A stretch of DNA of 64,000 bases from Valencia hispanica (GCA_963556495.2 OY747715.1:12513239-12577238); one strand, 5' to 3'; counted from the first letter of the stretch, positions 10,422 to 22,557 are shown. The notes: generated from the letters alone by a model not told the origin. Program-made: numbers and translations.

Positions 10422-11228
10422 TACTCAGTAAAAATCCAAATAACCTTACAGATCTTCATTGTAAAGTGTTTAAACAATGTTTTCCATGCATGTTCAATTA
10501 ACCATAATCAATTAATTAACATGACCTGTGGAATGGCCGTTAAGACCTTAACAGCTTACAGAAAGTAGGCATTTAAGGTCACAGTTCTAAAAACGCAGGA
10601 CACTAAAGAGACTGTGAAAAACACCCAAAGAAAGATGCCCGGGGTCCCTGCTCATCTGCGTGAACATGCAATAGGCATGCTGCAGGGAGGCATGAGGACT
10701 GCCGATGTGGCTAGGGCAATAAATTGCCATGTCTGTACTGTGAGACGGCTAAGACAGCGCTACAAGGAGACAGGAAGGACAGCTGATCATCCTCGCAGTG
10801 GAACACCACGTGTAACAACAGCTGCACATGATCGGTAATTCAGAATATCGCACCTGCGTGACAGGTACAGAATGGCCACAACAACTGCCCGAGTCACACC
10901 AGGAACACACAATCCCTCCATCAGTGCTCAGACTGTCCGCAATAGGCTGAGAGAGGCTGGACTGAGGGCTTGTAGGCCTGTTGTAAGGCGGGTCCTTACC
11001 AGACATCATCACCAGCAACAACGCCGCCTATGGGCACAAACCCACCTTCGCTGGACCAGACAGGAGTGGCAAAAAGTGCTCTTCACTGATGAGTCACGGT
11101 TTTGTCTCACCAGGGGTGATGGACGGATTCGTGTTTATCGAAGGAATCAGCGTTACACCGAGGCCTGTACCCTGGAGAGGGATCGATTTGGAGGTGGGGG
11201 GTCCGTCACGGTCTGGGGCGGTATATGA
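10422..11228 (+). mobile_element. Tc1-like transposon, 3' truncated
   Basis: The left end ATACTCAGTAAAAATCC resembles the terminal repeat of a salmonid/pike-type Tc1 family. The transposase frame follows. The element breaks off right after the first catalytic aspartate region, so the rest of the transposase and the right terminal repeat are lost. Confidence 0.8.
10614..11228 (+). pseudogene. Tc1-like transposase, N-terminal two thirds
   Basis: This transposase would bind the terminal repeats and cut and paste the element at TA sites. Residues from MPGVPAHLREHAIGMLQGGM onward form the paired-like helix-turn-helix, with ADVARAINCHVCTVRRLRQRY as recognition region. A second HTH (PSISAQTVRNRLREAGL) and the first catalytic Asp (VLFTDESRF) follow. 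One TAA at 10837-10839 interrupts the frame, apparently a TAC tyrosine codon changed by one base, because the same frame stays open on both sides. The frame ends at VTVWGGI; the second Asp and the Glu are missing. Confidence 0.85.
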
Positions 11229-11289
11229 GTCTAATCCCACTTCAAACATCTCTAAAAGTTTCTCCCTGACCTGTATGCTGTGTTTCATG

Positions 11290-11480
11290 GTCTTCCTTCA
11301 GAGAATAGCAAAATGAATACAGATACCTTTCACCCCTTTTCAGACAACTATTTATGAATAAATTTAAAAACCATGTGTTTTTATTTCCTGTTCACATCAA
11401 CGACTAACTTGTGATAGTCGGTCTTCTATAAAAATCCAATAAAACTTATTGGAATGTGTGGTTTTAAGACAATGTTAAAA
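11290..11480 (+). repeat. Tc1 3'-end remnant
   Basis: An AT-rich segment with TTTCAGACAACTATTTATGA and AATCCAATAAAACTTATTGG matches the 3' non-coding layout seen in the Tc1 remnant at 16170-16471 (ACTTTTCAG, then CCAATAAAATT). It is degenerate and has no coding content. Confidence 0.5.
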
Positions 11481-12659
11481 GGTTTAATCGGTATTAATAG
11501 TTCTGCACAGCAGAGAACATTATTCACTTTAATTAACCTAAATACACTTCAGTACTGGCTGTTTTGATGTGTTTTTGTTGTGCTTGCATTAAAAGTGACT
11601 GATAACAGGAGAATGTATAGTGCCTACCATCTGCTACAAACTGAGGCAACTCGATCAAGAAAATCTACTAAAAATGTAAATATTAAAAAAAGGGGAAAAG
11701 TCAGTCAGCGTCCTGGATGTTGCCTAAATTGCCAAGAGCAGAGATTTTATTTTTACATTTGGAACAAATGAGCATAGATATGAAATAGGTTAGAGTAAAA
11801 AATCCCCGAATCTATCCAGTCTCTTCTTCTACTTTAATTTCAAGAAAAGTAATAAGCACCTATGTGTCAGAGTTTTTGCTTTCGCAGTGTAGGTACTGCA
11901 AACTAAACATTTCAGCCCCCCTGTCATCTTTTAAAGATTTTAATTTTTCCCCCACCAGCCATGGACATATCTGATAAAAAATAAAATTTTCTAGAAAGAT
12001 TCATGCCTCATAGTTTGCACATTTTATCCTGGTAAAGTGATTTTCTGCTGGAGGGTAAAAGCAATCTGAGATCCATCACCATTTGTGTATTTAAACATTA
12101 ATTTTCATTCTCCATTTGTGTCTCTAAATTATCTCTTTTAAAACATAATAGTTATTTTAAGGCACTTAACTTAATTTCTTTAAAGAAAATGCATTAGTTA
12201 GTATAATAAAAGCTGTAATGAGCCCCACATGGTGGAATGATCTGATGATTATTGTAGTTTCTTTTAACATCATTACTTTCCATCTACTATGGTAATCCTA
12301 CTCCCAAACCATAGGCAAGTTTTGGGAAGGTGATGATGACTTTTATGGCTGATATCAACTTCTGTCAGACAGTTTTAATAGAAGCATAATTAAACCTGTA
12401 AATCAGTGAGACAACTATCTCTAGTAAGCAGTTAACGCTTAGTAACATAACAAATAATAATTCAGAAACCCACTCTCTAGTGGTCTTTTTTTAATTTAAC
12501 ATCATTATTGGACTCACAGGACCAATTATAGTGTAGGCTTTATTAACATACTGATGGGTGTTTTTTTTGGTCTGGTAAAAACTTCAAACGAATGCAAAAT
12601 TTAGTCTGCTTTAAAATTTATGTCAGCTGCATTTATTGAATAAAGCATTAATCTTGGTT
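11481..12659. other. AT-rich intergenic region
   Basis: I see no gene, inverted-end element or RNA gene here. Short open frames (for example 11580-11771) have low-complexity content and no recognisable domain. Confidence 0.5.
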
Positions 12660-13135
12660 AAAATTTTAAAAAAAAATTTGATGTCTATCAAAGTGCAATG
12701 TGTGGTGGACAACTAACACCACACATCACCCTGAACTCCATGGTGGTGGCAGCATCATGCTGAGAGGGTGCTTTTCATCAGTTGAGACAAGAAAGCTGGA
12801 CAGGAGTTGAAAGGAAGAAAATGGAGCTTGATAAAAAGCAATCCTGGAAGTTTCAAAAACCGGATTTTCTATGGAATGGTAAGCATATTCATGTGTTTGA
12901 AAGGTCCAGTCAAATCTAGAACTAAATCCAATTGAGAATATGTGGAAAGGTTCCCCATCCTCTCTGACTCATCTTGAGCTATTTTGTAGCAAAAATGGGC
13001 AAAGATTGCAGGGCTAGAAGAAACATACATGAAAAGGTTTGTAGGTATAGTGGTAGTGAAACATATTTTCCCTCTGTGGGTTACCCATTTATGGCAAAGG
13101 GTAAACACATTTAGATTTCTATTTGTAAAAAAATA
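12660..13135 (+). pseudogene. decayed Tc1 transposase remnant
   Basis: Codon-level similarity to Tc1 transposase remains although no frame is open. A block near 12735-12790 reads like the glycine-rich [13 protein letters not shown] region after the first catalytic Asp. Near 12914-12950 the DNA encodes LELNPIENMWK, the segment carrying the catalytic Glu. The stretch between them, with the second Asp, is deleted. The following part resembles the end of the coding region and 3' non-coding DNA. It is an old copy of a different family from the Tc1 at 10.4 kb. Confidence 0.65.
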
Positions 13136-13884
13136 AAACTATGTATGTTTTTTTGCCATGTCTTTATTTTGTGCTTTGTGTGTTCTGTTACCTAAATTCC
13201 ATAAAATACACTGGTGTTTGTCAAGAAGTGAAAATGTCCAAACAGGTGTTATCACCTTCGCAAGGCCCTAAAGGAGGATCTTTGTTGACATTGTTGTGCA
13301 CATGCACAGGTGGTTGGGTGGCAAGAAAACAAACCAAAATGGCTGCTTTCACACTGCTGCTTTCACACAGAAAGAAATGTACCGGAGGATCCTGATGAAT
13401 GTCTGTGGGGTGGGGGGTGAGGGGTTGTATGTGGATATTACGTAAATTTAGTGCGGCGGGCATTCATGTCATTTCCCCAAACAAATGCATTATTGCAAAG
13501 ATGGTAGACGTTTAATCTCCTTATTGCCTGGAGCCATCTCTTTCATTTTTCGTGATCCTTTTCGGATGGAATTCGAAAAAAACTCTTATCAGGCCTCAAC
13601 AAACCGTACAATTAACCACACAGCAAGAATGAGCAATCAGCTTTGCTAAATCGTCCTCGAAAGATGCAAAACAATAGAATTACAGGTAAAAGATGCAAAA
13701 CAATAGAATTACAGGTAAAATACGCTGCTTCCTGCCACACAGTACCATGATGAGAAAACATAAACATTGACGTCACAAAAGATCCTCCTATATAATTCCT
13801 CTAAAACGTTCTGAGCCCAAATTGGATCTCAGTCTTGTGGAACTTGAAAAACACAGGCCATCCCAATCACATGCCTATGCCAAC
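13136..13884. other. intergenic region with a 29 bp tandem duplication
   Basis: No gene is visible. A 29 bp unit (AAGATGCAAAACAATAGAAT...) occurs twice in tandem at 13661-13719 with no mismatch seen, implying a recent slippage or duplication. Confidence 0.6.
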
Positions 13885-13887
13885 TTA

Positions 13888-14614
13888 CCCCTCCTTTCCA
13901 CTGGACGCGTAAGCGGCACGTTCCAGGAGCAGCACGTTCCAGGAGCAGCACGTTTCACTTGCGTATTCTGTTGCTTGGCCCTTTCTACCGGGTGCGTATG
14001 AGGCGGATAGCAGCAGGAAAGCAGCTGTCACCGAGAGAGCATGAAATCACGTGAGATTAGTAAAATCAAGCATGGTTTCTTCAGTAAACACAACAACCAT
14101 AGACATATATAAACGTCTATGACAACAATAACCAGGAAAAGACAACAACATGGCTCCAAAAGGTTTGTGTTTTATTTTATGTCCGTTTTATATTCGCCAA
14201 TAAGTTTATGTTATGTCAGGGAATATCCAACATCGCTCATTTGTGTGATGACACACAAATGAGACCCTCCTGCGAGGTACTGACTTCTCACCGGGCCGCA
14301 CAGGTAGTGATCTTTTTTTAAGTAAAGCAACCGCAGAGCAGCACATTTCTTTTATTTTGAAAAGTTCCGGATGCCGAGGCGTTATATCCTGTCTTCCCCT
14401 ATCCAAAATGTAAAAATGTACGTGTTTCAAAGGCGTACGCGTAGAAAATAGGACTGCCGCGTATATTTAGAAAAGTGCTCCTGAGACGGCGGCAGAGTCG
14501 TGCTGCTTTTGCCACCGGTGGAAAGGGTTCTATTGACTACAGTGGTGGCTATCAGCTGCGTGTGACGTGCTGCTCCTGTAACGTGCTGCTTACGCGTCCG
14601 GTGGGAAGGAGGGG
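13888..14614. mobile_element. PIF/Harbinger-like non-autonomous element (727 bp)
   Basis: The ends form an inverted repeat of about 50 bp with four mismatches by eye; the outer part is CCCCTCCTTTCCACTGGACG on the left. TTA flanks both sides (13885-13887 and 14615-14617), as expected for PIF/Harbinger, which duplicates TWA. Near the left end a short segment (CACGTTCCAGGAGCAG) is tandemly repeated. No transposase is encoded. Confidence 0.75.
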
Positions 14615-14617
14615 TTA

Positions 14618-16136
14618 GTTGACTTTAGATGGAAGGAACAGGGAGTTCTGTGGTCTTCCAGGATGATTTAGCTCCTAATCCTGAAAGTTTTGATCGAAAT
14701 ACCTTAAAAAGAATGAGACCTCAGTTCTATTGACCATAGGTGAGGGGAAATGTGCAAATGTTAAATAAAGATCTTTGCTTTTCAGCTCAGCTCTGTCTTT
14801 AACATGGCAGTAGTAGATTGCATGGTAGTAAAACCTTCATTACTGCACATAAATCCCTGTTCCATCTCTTTGTCTTGTACTCCATCCTGCTTAAACTTCT
14901 TCAAAAGAGGTAGAGCCTCACCAACAAGTGAGAGACACTAGTCTTTTAACATCTAAAATTCCCTATTATTTGTGTTCATTTTGTCCATCACAATGTAATG
15001 CTCATTGCATACAGCTTGGGGCATTAAAATTAGAGGATAATCTGCAAAAAGATAAAAACACCTACAATGACTCGATTCAGGTGAAATATAAATGAAAACA
15101 GGTGTGCACAGAAAAAAATTAAAAAAGTTTATGTTGCAACAAAAATATTTTTTTTTACTGGCTGTTATGACCTAATGTTGATTTGTATTCTGGATTGCTG
15201 TAATTTAAGTTTAGGTAATGTCACTGTGTTTTCTTTTGAATATTGTGATTTAATATTTTATCATCACAGGGCCCTCCAGCACCCTGTTTAATAATTTTTG
15301 ACCTGATCAATAAACCATAACTTCTCCATACGGATCAAACCGGCCCTGTATGCACAGTTGAGCTGTGGAAGGAGGACTGGGAGGTACATTAATACACACA
15401 GGAAAAATACACAATGGTACAAAGCTTTGGAGGTGTGTTTTTGTGTTTAAATAATTTATGTTTGGGAACAAAAACTGACTCAAGGTTATTAACAGTAAAG
15501 TTACAAACTTGCTGACTCTAAGCACACAATGGCATAAGTTAATGCATTTACATTTGTATAGCTGAATGATTTATAACCACGTTATTCACAAAAGTGTGAA
15601 CACATTAATAAATGAATGTTGTCACACCCATGTGCTACTGTTTTCAGGAACAAGCTCACACACACTGATAATTAATACACACTCATACTCGCTCCAATCT
15701 CTATGCCGGTTTAGGCTGGTGATTAACTTTTTTCCTGCATTATAGATGACTGACAGCACATGTTTTTATATCTGAACCTCAGCGCTTGCAGTCTTGCTGA
15801 TTCTTACATTTCCTCCTCCATCACGTCGCAAGCTGTCATGCAGTTTTATTCGGGCAGGGTTTGCTGTTCTCTTGATCACCCTGGGTCAAAAAAGAAACGT
15901 GCACAACTCCAGCATCACATCTGCATTACGAGGAGAGGTATGAGGAGCTTCTGAAGTTTTGCTTTAGAGTGAAAAATAATGCTGTAGTGATTAAATGTTC
16001 ACATCAAAGGTCACGAGTTTGAATGGATTTGTGCATGGACTGGCTATACATCACTTTAGGATTATTTATCACAGTACCAGTACTCAGAATTATTTTTTTG
16101 TCTGAACTTTAACATTAGTACATCATATTGGATGGA
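14618..16136. other. AT-rich intergenic region
   Basis: No gene or element is identified. Open frames here are short and lack domains. Poly-T and AT-rich tracts are frequent. Confidence 0.5.
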
Positions 16137-16169
16137 TATATATATATGTATGTATGTGTGTATGTATAT
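16137..16169. repeat. TA/TGTA microsatellite
   Basis: A short run of TA then GTAT/GTGT repeats lies at the left edge of a Tc1 remnant, consistent with TA-rich target preference. Confidence 0.75.
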
Positions 16170-16471
16170 TAGATTACACACAGGTGCACTCTATTTAGTC
16201 ATTAGCACTCATCAGGCAATGTCTATGGGCAACTGACTGCACTCAGACCAAAGGGGGCTGAATATTTACGCACACCCCACTTTTCAGTTATTCATTTGTA
16301 AAAAATGTTTGGAATCATGTATGATTTTCATTCCACTTCTCACGTGTACACCACTTTGTATTGGTCTTTCACGCCAAATTCCAATAAAATTGATTCATGT
16401 TTGTGGCTGTAATGTGACAAAATGTGGAAAAGTTCAAGGGGGCCGAATACTTTTGCAAGCCACTCTTTGTA
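16170..16471 (+). repeat. Tc1 3'-end remnant with terminal repeat
   Basis: This is 3' non-coding Tc1 sequence ending in GGGGGCCGAATACTTTTGCA, which is the inward side of a common fish Tc1 terminal repeat. The internal order (ACTTTTCAG, ACCACTTTGTATTGGTC, CCAATAAAATT, TGACAAAATGTGG) is typical of that family. The transposase part is absent. A TA-rich run follows at once. Confidence 0.7.
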
Positions 16472-19326
16472 TATATATAAATATATATATATATTGAATT
16501 GGTTGTCATAAGCAAAACTTCCAAACTCACGGGACCACTGTATTGTTATAATTGATGGCCCCTAAAAAAAGCAATTCAGGCAATTTCAGGTTATCTAAAA
16601 CAGTGAGACGTCTTCCCTTCAATTACAAAGTCAGGTGCCTTATATTAAGACCAACAGGCACAATATGATGCATATACAATCGTCTCCACTAATATAATTT
16701 CCTGTGTTTATCCACCAGAGTGTGACAAAAATCATCAGATTCCTAGGATCAAACCTTCTCTCCTGACCTCTTCCCCGCTTATCCTGGAAGGAGACACAGA
16801 ACACTTCACAGCTTGAGATCAATTCAGTACTAACATTTCTAATAGACCCCACTAAATGCTCCGACGCTTAAATGTTCCCCAGATAAGATTAGTATTTACC
16901 CTTTTTCCTTTTATTTAAAACCTAAGTAGCCTAAGGTTATCAGACCAGTCATACATTTTAATGCTACCCAGCAGAAACCTAAAGTTTCATGTTTTAGCTG
17001 TGTTTAAATTATAAACAATCTTGTTTTACTGTTGGTGCTTACAGCAAAGTCTTGTTATTCTTCTCTACTCTCACCATTTGTGACGTCAATAAGAGAGTGT
17101 TTACATTAGCGCCTTGTAAGCTGATAAAAGTTTCGTCCTTCAGAGCTGTGGCAAATTCTAAGCAGTGTTACTGTGAAATGACCTATTTACTTTGGTTAAT
17201 GTTCACAGTTCTATGATTTGTTACTTTCTTATAACATAAACCCCCCCAAAAAATTAACCCAAATTGTCCCAGAAAGAAAATAAAATATATGTTTTTACTG
17301 TCAGCTTAGTCAAAATCAAGTCAGTCAGGGTATAATTCACAACCTACTCTAAATGCCCCAATTAACTCTTTGCTATTTGTTCTAGTCGTAAAGTGGGAAC
17401 TCTGGTTTCTAAGTTAGTGCACACAAGCTGCAATAGCTAAGGGAAACTTGTAATTAGTGTAATAGCAGTTCCATCAAATAACTTTCAGCATAAATGTGGG
17501 CTCGCCTGAAAGAGAGGATTAGGAGAGAAAAGAAAAGACTTGTCCATTTACCAGGTAAATCCCAGAAGACAGATGATCAGTTCACTATCTTGCCCTAAAA
17601 AATTAGATGTGCAACACATTCTTTAGGCTCTGATTAGACTAAACTCACCAGATGACGGATCATTATCGACAAATAAATTAAGTTTAGTTGCACATCAACT
17701 CTCCCGTACAAATTACAACACAATATTAAAAAATTAGATCAACATAAAAAATAAAAAGAATCAGGAATGATGGCCTGCTTCCATCGAGACCCCTTTCGCT
17801 CTAAGGGTCCTCTGGCAGAAACAACAAAAAAACAAAACAAGATTTACTTTCCTAAGGGAGTGTGCGTGTGTATGTGTGTGTGTCATAAGCAGGTGTCACA
17901 GAGAGAAAATACAAGGGTTCTTAATGCTCAAATACTCCCCAGTTCTGGAAGAAACAAATAAGAGTAAATAAAATAGAAATAAACAATTAAATAACATAAG
18001 ATCCCACTTTTATATTAACCAAATTCCTCCCCTGGGCCCATTAATAATTTTATTTTTTGTCGACATATTGGACTGTCTGGGGGTGAAGTGCTGCTAGTTT
18101 ACAGACCTGAGTTTAATTGTCTGCCTGAGCGCCCAGTTTTGATGAAGGGACATCTCCAACCACCCCCCACCCCCCCCCATCAGCTTTCTTTTGCTTAGTG
18201 AAAAAAAGCCTAAAAACAAATGAAGATAGCTGACTAATCAATTAATTAGTCAGTCCCCCCCCCCGGTGCTCTCTCTTTGTATTACGAGAAAGGGAGCATG
18301 GAAAACTCGTTACTTTGTTTAACACTAATTAATTAATTAATTGATCAGGTAATAATTAATCAATCAATCGCGTATAAGTAAATAGACACAAAACTGCTAG
18401 CAAACATTTCACCCCTTGAGATTGCAAATAACATTCTGTTATCAATATTTATTTAAAAGACTCAGTCTTACCGGGTTCTGTGTCAGGCAACGGCAGGGCC
18501 GACAGAGACGCCTCAAGGCCTCCATCTCCTAAACAGCTACTGGAGGTAAGAGGTTGGGAGAAAATGTTTTTCCTAGGACGCTAGCAACTCCTTTGCCGCC
18601 GTCCCTGCCGGTCCATTCCGTTCGCTGAGGCCACGTTGAGCGCAAAGTGTAATGGCTGAAAATACTTAAGGGTTTCCATAAGAAAGAAGACTGAGTCCCC
18701 GAACGCGTTTAAGTTTTTAATACAAACATGCTTTGGCCAAAAAATGGAGGGGACAGAGATTGCTCATTTCTGACTAACAGCTTAAATAATATTCAGCAAT
18801 CACTGTTTATCTCTGCAGCACGTCTTCTCCAATCTTCACGCCCAGCCTCTGGACAGCTGCTTCATGCCAGTCTGATAGCAAATTATGAACCAGCACATCC
18901 AAGGTAGGACTATTAAGTTGTCTTAGTGCCCCGGCATCTGTCTCTCTGGTGACCTGACACATCTTTATCAGAACAATAAGCTGGAACAATAAGATCGCCC
19001 CTAACCTTGTCATCTTGGCATAGATACATTCACTAGACAGAGAATATATACTCATATCATAATTACATAAGAATTTTCCCACCACAACAGTTTTACTTGG
19101 GAAAAGTTATCTAGATGGGTGCACATATTTAGATGATTTTTTTCTTAAGTAACAAACTGTTTACTCATTTTGTCATGTCTGAGTTTTCCAGTACGGGTGT
19201 TCCATATCAACAATTCGTCAGAGAAAGATTAGGGCAATTCATTGTTCAAGCTCAGAGGGATGTCGCATCTTTCCTGTACTTTTCTTAACTTTTGGTAGTG
19301 ATTACATTGTGGCTAATGATTACATG
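16472..19326. other. long AT-rich intergenic region
   Basis: I find no supported gene in this 2.9 kb. Notable composition: C-runs at 18165-18178 and 18256-18264, AATT/ATTAATTA-rich DNA at 18236-18370, and a short GT-rich tract at 17860-17883. The minus-strand frame at 18807-19085 (92 codons) has no recognisable motif. Confidence 0.45.
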
Positions 19327-19700
19327 TTAGCTAGCATTAGCATGCTAGTTAGCATTAGAATGCTAGCTAATGTTAGCATTTTAGCTAATTTTTGAATTTA
19401 GCAGAACTTTTTCTACTCATGACTTCGAGGCGAATGATTACATGCTAGTTAGCATTAGCATGCTAGCTAATGTTAGCATTTCAGCTATTTTTTCAATTTT
19501 GCTAAACTTTTCTACTCATGACTTCAAGGCTAATGATTAAATGCTAGTTAGCATTAGCCTGTTAGTTAGCGTTAGCATGCTAGCTCATGTTAGCATCTTA
19601 GCTAATTTTTTTACTAACTTCCTCCTGGTTTTTCTGAGGTTATTGCTAGCATGCTAGTTAGCATTAGCATGCTAGTTAGCATTAATTATGACTGCTTATA
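19327..19700. repeat. GCTAGCATTAG-type minisatellite
   Basis: Degenerate tandem units of the type ATGCTAGTTAGCATTAGC repeat over about 370 bp, with longer higher-order units beginning ACTCATGACTTCAAGGCTAA at 19415 and 19514. It merges on the right into a dispersed repeat that occurs again at 22.55 kb. Confidence 0.8.
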
Positions 19701-19860
19701 ATTGCTTGCTTGTTTTTGGCTAATTAAGCTTTGATGCTCAAAACATATATCTTGCTGAAGCTAAGTAGAACAAAGAACCTCTGATTGGGGGTCCGGGTGA
19801 TTACTTACCACGTGGCAGGCCCCATTTAAATTTCCTGAAATTTTCTAGTTAGGGCATGCC
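19640..19860 (+). repeat. dispersed repeat B, copy 1
   Basis: About 220 bp, including TAATTATGACTGCTTATAAT, CCTCTGATTGGGGGTCCGGG and CCACGTGGCAGGCCCC, recurs at 22558-22745 on the same strand and, in part, at 34620-34745 on the minus strand. The family is unknown and there is no coding frame. Confidence 0.75.
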
Positions 19861-20335
19861 AAAGCAATGCAGGGAGAAGCAGTGCAGTGCATTGCAAAGC
19901 ATTACCTCCTATGCAATTACATGGCAGGCACCTATTATTCTAAACCTTTAAACTGGTTTCTTTAATATTTATTTTTCTTCCGTCCACTTTAATGCAGGTC
20001 GTACCATAGCATTCACCTCTACAATATATATATCAATACGTGTGGCTCGATCTCGAGATGGGTGATAATACTTTTATTGGTGATTGGAGTTACCACGGTG
20101 ACGTAATTAGCCATAAACCACGCCCAAAAATCCCATAGGAATGAATGGAGTCAGGTGTCGGAACGATCATAAAAATCCAATATTTTTGAGGATTTAGTGT
20201 GTCATCATACGTTCACTTAGGAAAATCTGAGCTCTGTTCAGAAGTGAAGACGGGATGTTGATATCTGTTACGTTTTTTTTCATAATTTGCCTCTGAGCAA
20301 CCTAAAGTTTGCCCCAAATTTAAATTTTTGCAGTG
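19861..20335. other. unassigned non-coding region
   Basis: No gene is visible. The left part has GCAATGCAG/GCAGTGCA-type repeated words (19863-19910). The right part is unique-looking sequence that continues beyond the Harbinger insertion at 21008. Confidence 0.4.
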
Positions 20336-20338
20336 TAA

Positions 20339-21004
20339 AGGTCTTTGCACACCGGGTCCGTTTTTTTCCCTGCGATTAAATCGCAAGACAGCATTTTCTT
20401 TCAAATCAATGTCAAGTCAGTGGGGATGTTCACACCACTGACAAAATTCCATCCTTCGAATTTGCGAGTTTTATTTTTTCGGATTGAGGTAGATTTTTTT
20501 AAAACTCGTATCCGACAGATAAACACTTGACCAATCAGAAGGCGTGGTGATGGCGTCATAAGAGCCGAGAGTCGCGAACTGAAGTGTCACTTTCATTGAA
20601 GTAAGCCTGATCCTTTTTGTGTCCCAGCACCCTTGTCTCTTTAATAGAAAAGAGAAAAACTACAAGGACAGCGATTATAAGGATAATGTGTGGCGATCCA
20701 TTGCAGAAGAACTTGGATATGAAGATGGTAAGTATATCAATGCTGAAAATAGCTGTGTACTCTCCAAACTCTCCTCTCTTCTCCAGAACAGGAACTACCC
20801 AATGCGCTCTTTTCTTTCTCCATCATTATCAACACAATGTCGTCATCACTTGATGTTGAATTAATTTTTAGTTTTGCCGCCTTACGTTTTTTTTTATAGA
20901 ATCTTCATAATTTATTCGCAATTTCCCAGCGCGTCGATTTTCGGCCTCCGATTTTTCGCAATTTCGTGCCGTTTATTCGCATCGGACCTGGTGTGCAAAG
21001 ACCT
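20339..21004 (+). mobile_element. PIF/Harbinger element with a MADF exon (666 bp)
   Basis: The 22 bp ends (AGGTCTTTGCACACCGGG... and the inverse ...GTGTGCAAAGACCT) match with one mismatch, and TAA flanks both sides (20336-20338, 21005-21007). A three-base TAA duplication fits PIF/Harbinger. The interior keeps part of the accessory Myb/MADF gene of autonomous Harbingers but no DDE nuclease gene, so the element is non-autonomous. Confidence 0.85.
20595..20727 (+). pseudogene. MADF (Myb-like) exon of a Harbinger accessory gene
   Basis: Reading in the frame that includes 20619, the DNA encodes VSQHPCLFNRKEKNYKDSDY and then KDNVWRSIAEELGYEDG. This matches the first half of a MADF/Myb-SANT-like domain: LIxxVxxHPCLY, a KD-spacer, and WxxIAxELG. 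Autonomous Harbinger transposons carry such a DNA-binding partner that assists the transposase. Right after GYEDG the DNA reads GGTAAGTATA, a near-consensus splice donor, so this looks like exon 1 with the start of its intron. No ATG is seen in frame just upstream. The remaining exons are absent inside the 666 bp element. Confidence 0.7.
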
Positions 21005-21007
21005 TAA

Positions 21008-21596
21008 CAGTCATTAAGTTAGAGCGCGAGATTTTCTCAGAGCTGGATTCGAAATTGTTTTTTAACTCGCTGTCATGGTCACATATTTCGATTTATTGAA
21101 AAGATTTTTGGGCATTTGAAAGGCACGGATCTTGACATTCACACAATCATTTCAGAATTTCTCTATGTCTAACCGTTTTCTTTCTAGACACTCTAGAGCA
21201 CTCAGACGGCGAAGAATTTCGAGCAGATTTTAGAATATTCCCCTATACTTTAACATGGAGAGTTCTGTGATTTTTTTTAAGCTGAACCTTGCTGAAAGTG
21301 ATTTTTCTCTCTTTCGAACCTGGACTGTGAACGAGGTAGAGAGTTGTAGTTTTCCTTGATTGAAGATGAGCCATAACCCTCACTGACACTTCAAGAATTT
21401 TTTCGATACCATGTACGGTTTTCGAACAGCGGCAATTTGTTCGGACCCCTTTTTTGAGTCAGAATTTGGCTTCATCAAAGGGGTCTCCCTTTGATTAAGT
21501 CTGATTGTGTCACACACACACACCTGGCAGCCTTGCTGTTACCTAGCAACAGCACAGCTGGCGTCTGAGTAGAACAAAATGTATCTTAAGGTCTCT
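21008..21596. other. unassigned non-coding region
   Basis: No supported gene lies here. It continues the sequence interrupted by the Harbinger element. A short ACACACAC run is at 21513-21522. Confidence 0.4.
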
Positions 21597-22139
21597 GGGT
21601 GTTTCTCATCGCCAAGGAACCTCGCCTTGATACCTTGGTCCCACCCCCGGTTGCCTAGGAGACACGTCATCAGGGACCTCCAAGGCGTGTTCCAATGTTC
21701 ATGTGCTACTGAGGCGTCTGTCCTCCGTTTGTCTGCCGTTTAGCTAACTGACCGAGGATACATGGGAGGTTCCTTGATGCCTTCCCTCGGTCAAAAATTT
21801 CCCAGAATACATCGCGGTATTTTCGAAGTTGCAGCTTTGGTTGCTAGCAGGTACTAACTCGCTTTCACATTTGATTTAACCAATATATACACAATTAAAA
21901 AGTAAAACTCTCGTTATACATCTATATTGAAACTTATACGTTTAAAATATGATGGGCGGGACGTAAACAGAGCGCGCAAGCAAAAGGCGGGCCCTGGGCA
22001 GCCACGGTCACGTGATGTAAGTCTGTTCCATTTAACTGTTTTCTTTGACCAAGGAAGGACAGTGTCCTCGTAAGCAAGGCGCCTCGCCTACCGAGGCATT
22101 GCCTTGGTAGGCGAGGCGCCTTGACATTGAGAAACACCC
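21597..22139. mobile_element. inverted-repeat element (543 bp), hAT-like
   Basis: The ends GGGTGTTTCTCA and TGAGAAACACCC are exact complements; similarity continues inward (CAAGG, then CCTCGCC). The flanks share GTCTC (left AAGGTCTC, right TCTGTCTC), an imperfect 8 bp match, so hAT is likely but not proven. No transposase is present. The right subterminal part forms a strong hairpin. Confidence 0.65.
22076..22122. repeat. 23 bp hairpin with 1-nt loop
   Basis: The arms 22076-22098 (AAGGCGCCTCGCCTACCGAG...) and 22100-22122 are complementary with one mismatch and a single central T. It lies just inside the right end of the 543 bp element. Confidence 0.85.
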
Positions 22140-22439
22140 TCTGTCTCTGTCAGCGACTGTCGAGCTGCAAATTGAGCAGTCCTAAAGGACTTTCTCTCCC
22201 TGTCTCTGTCTCCCTGTCTCTCTCCGTCTGTCTGTCTATAAATTAGTTCACTTAACAGGCGCATTCTTTTTTTTCTGGCCACAACTCCATTTCCCATAAG
22301 GCTTGAGCAATTACAATGTCCATTCATTTCTAAGCACATTGCTGCCTGTGCTTTTAAAACAGACCTCTTCTATCTTACTTAGGAGAGTATTCTGCCACGT
22401 AGAAAAGTTTTAACATCCCTAACTTAATATTATGATACT
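22140..22439. other. spacer with CTGTCTC-rich tract
   Basis: Simple CTGTCTC/TCTCTGTC repeats lie at 22140-22235. Nothing else is recognised. Confidence 0.5.
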
Positions 22440-22465
22440 TAGCATTATTAAGCTAGTTAGTATTA

Positions 22466-22466
<1 letters not shown>

Positions 22467-22557
<91 letters not shown>
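22467..22557. repeat. (TA)n microsatellite, 91 bp
   Basis: An uninterrupted TA run sits between GCTAGTTAGTATTAG-type minisatellite sequence and repeat B copy 2. It interrupts the same minisatellite/repeat B junction that is seen intact near 19.65 kb. Confidence 0.95.

Noticed and set aside
18240..18370. ATTAATTA-rich block as a replication origin or scaffold attachment site
   Set aside because: AT richness alone is not evidence and similar tracts are common in this window.
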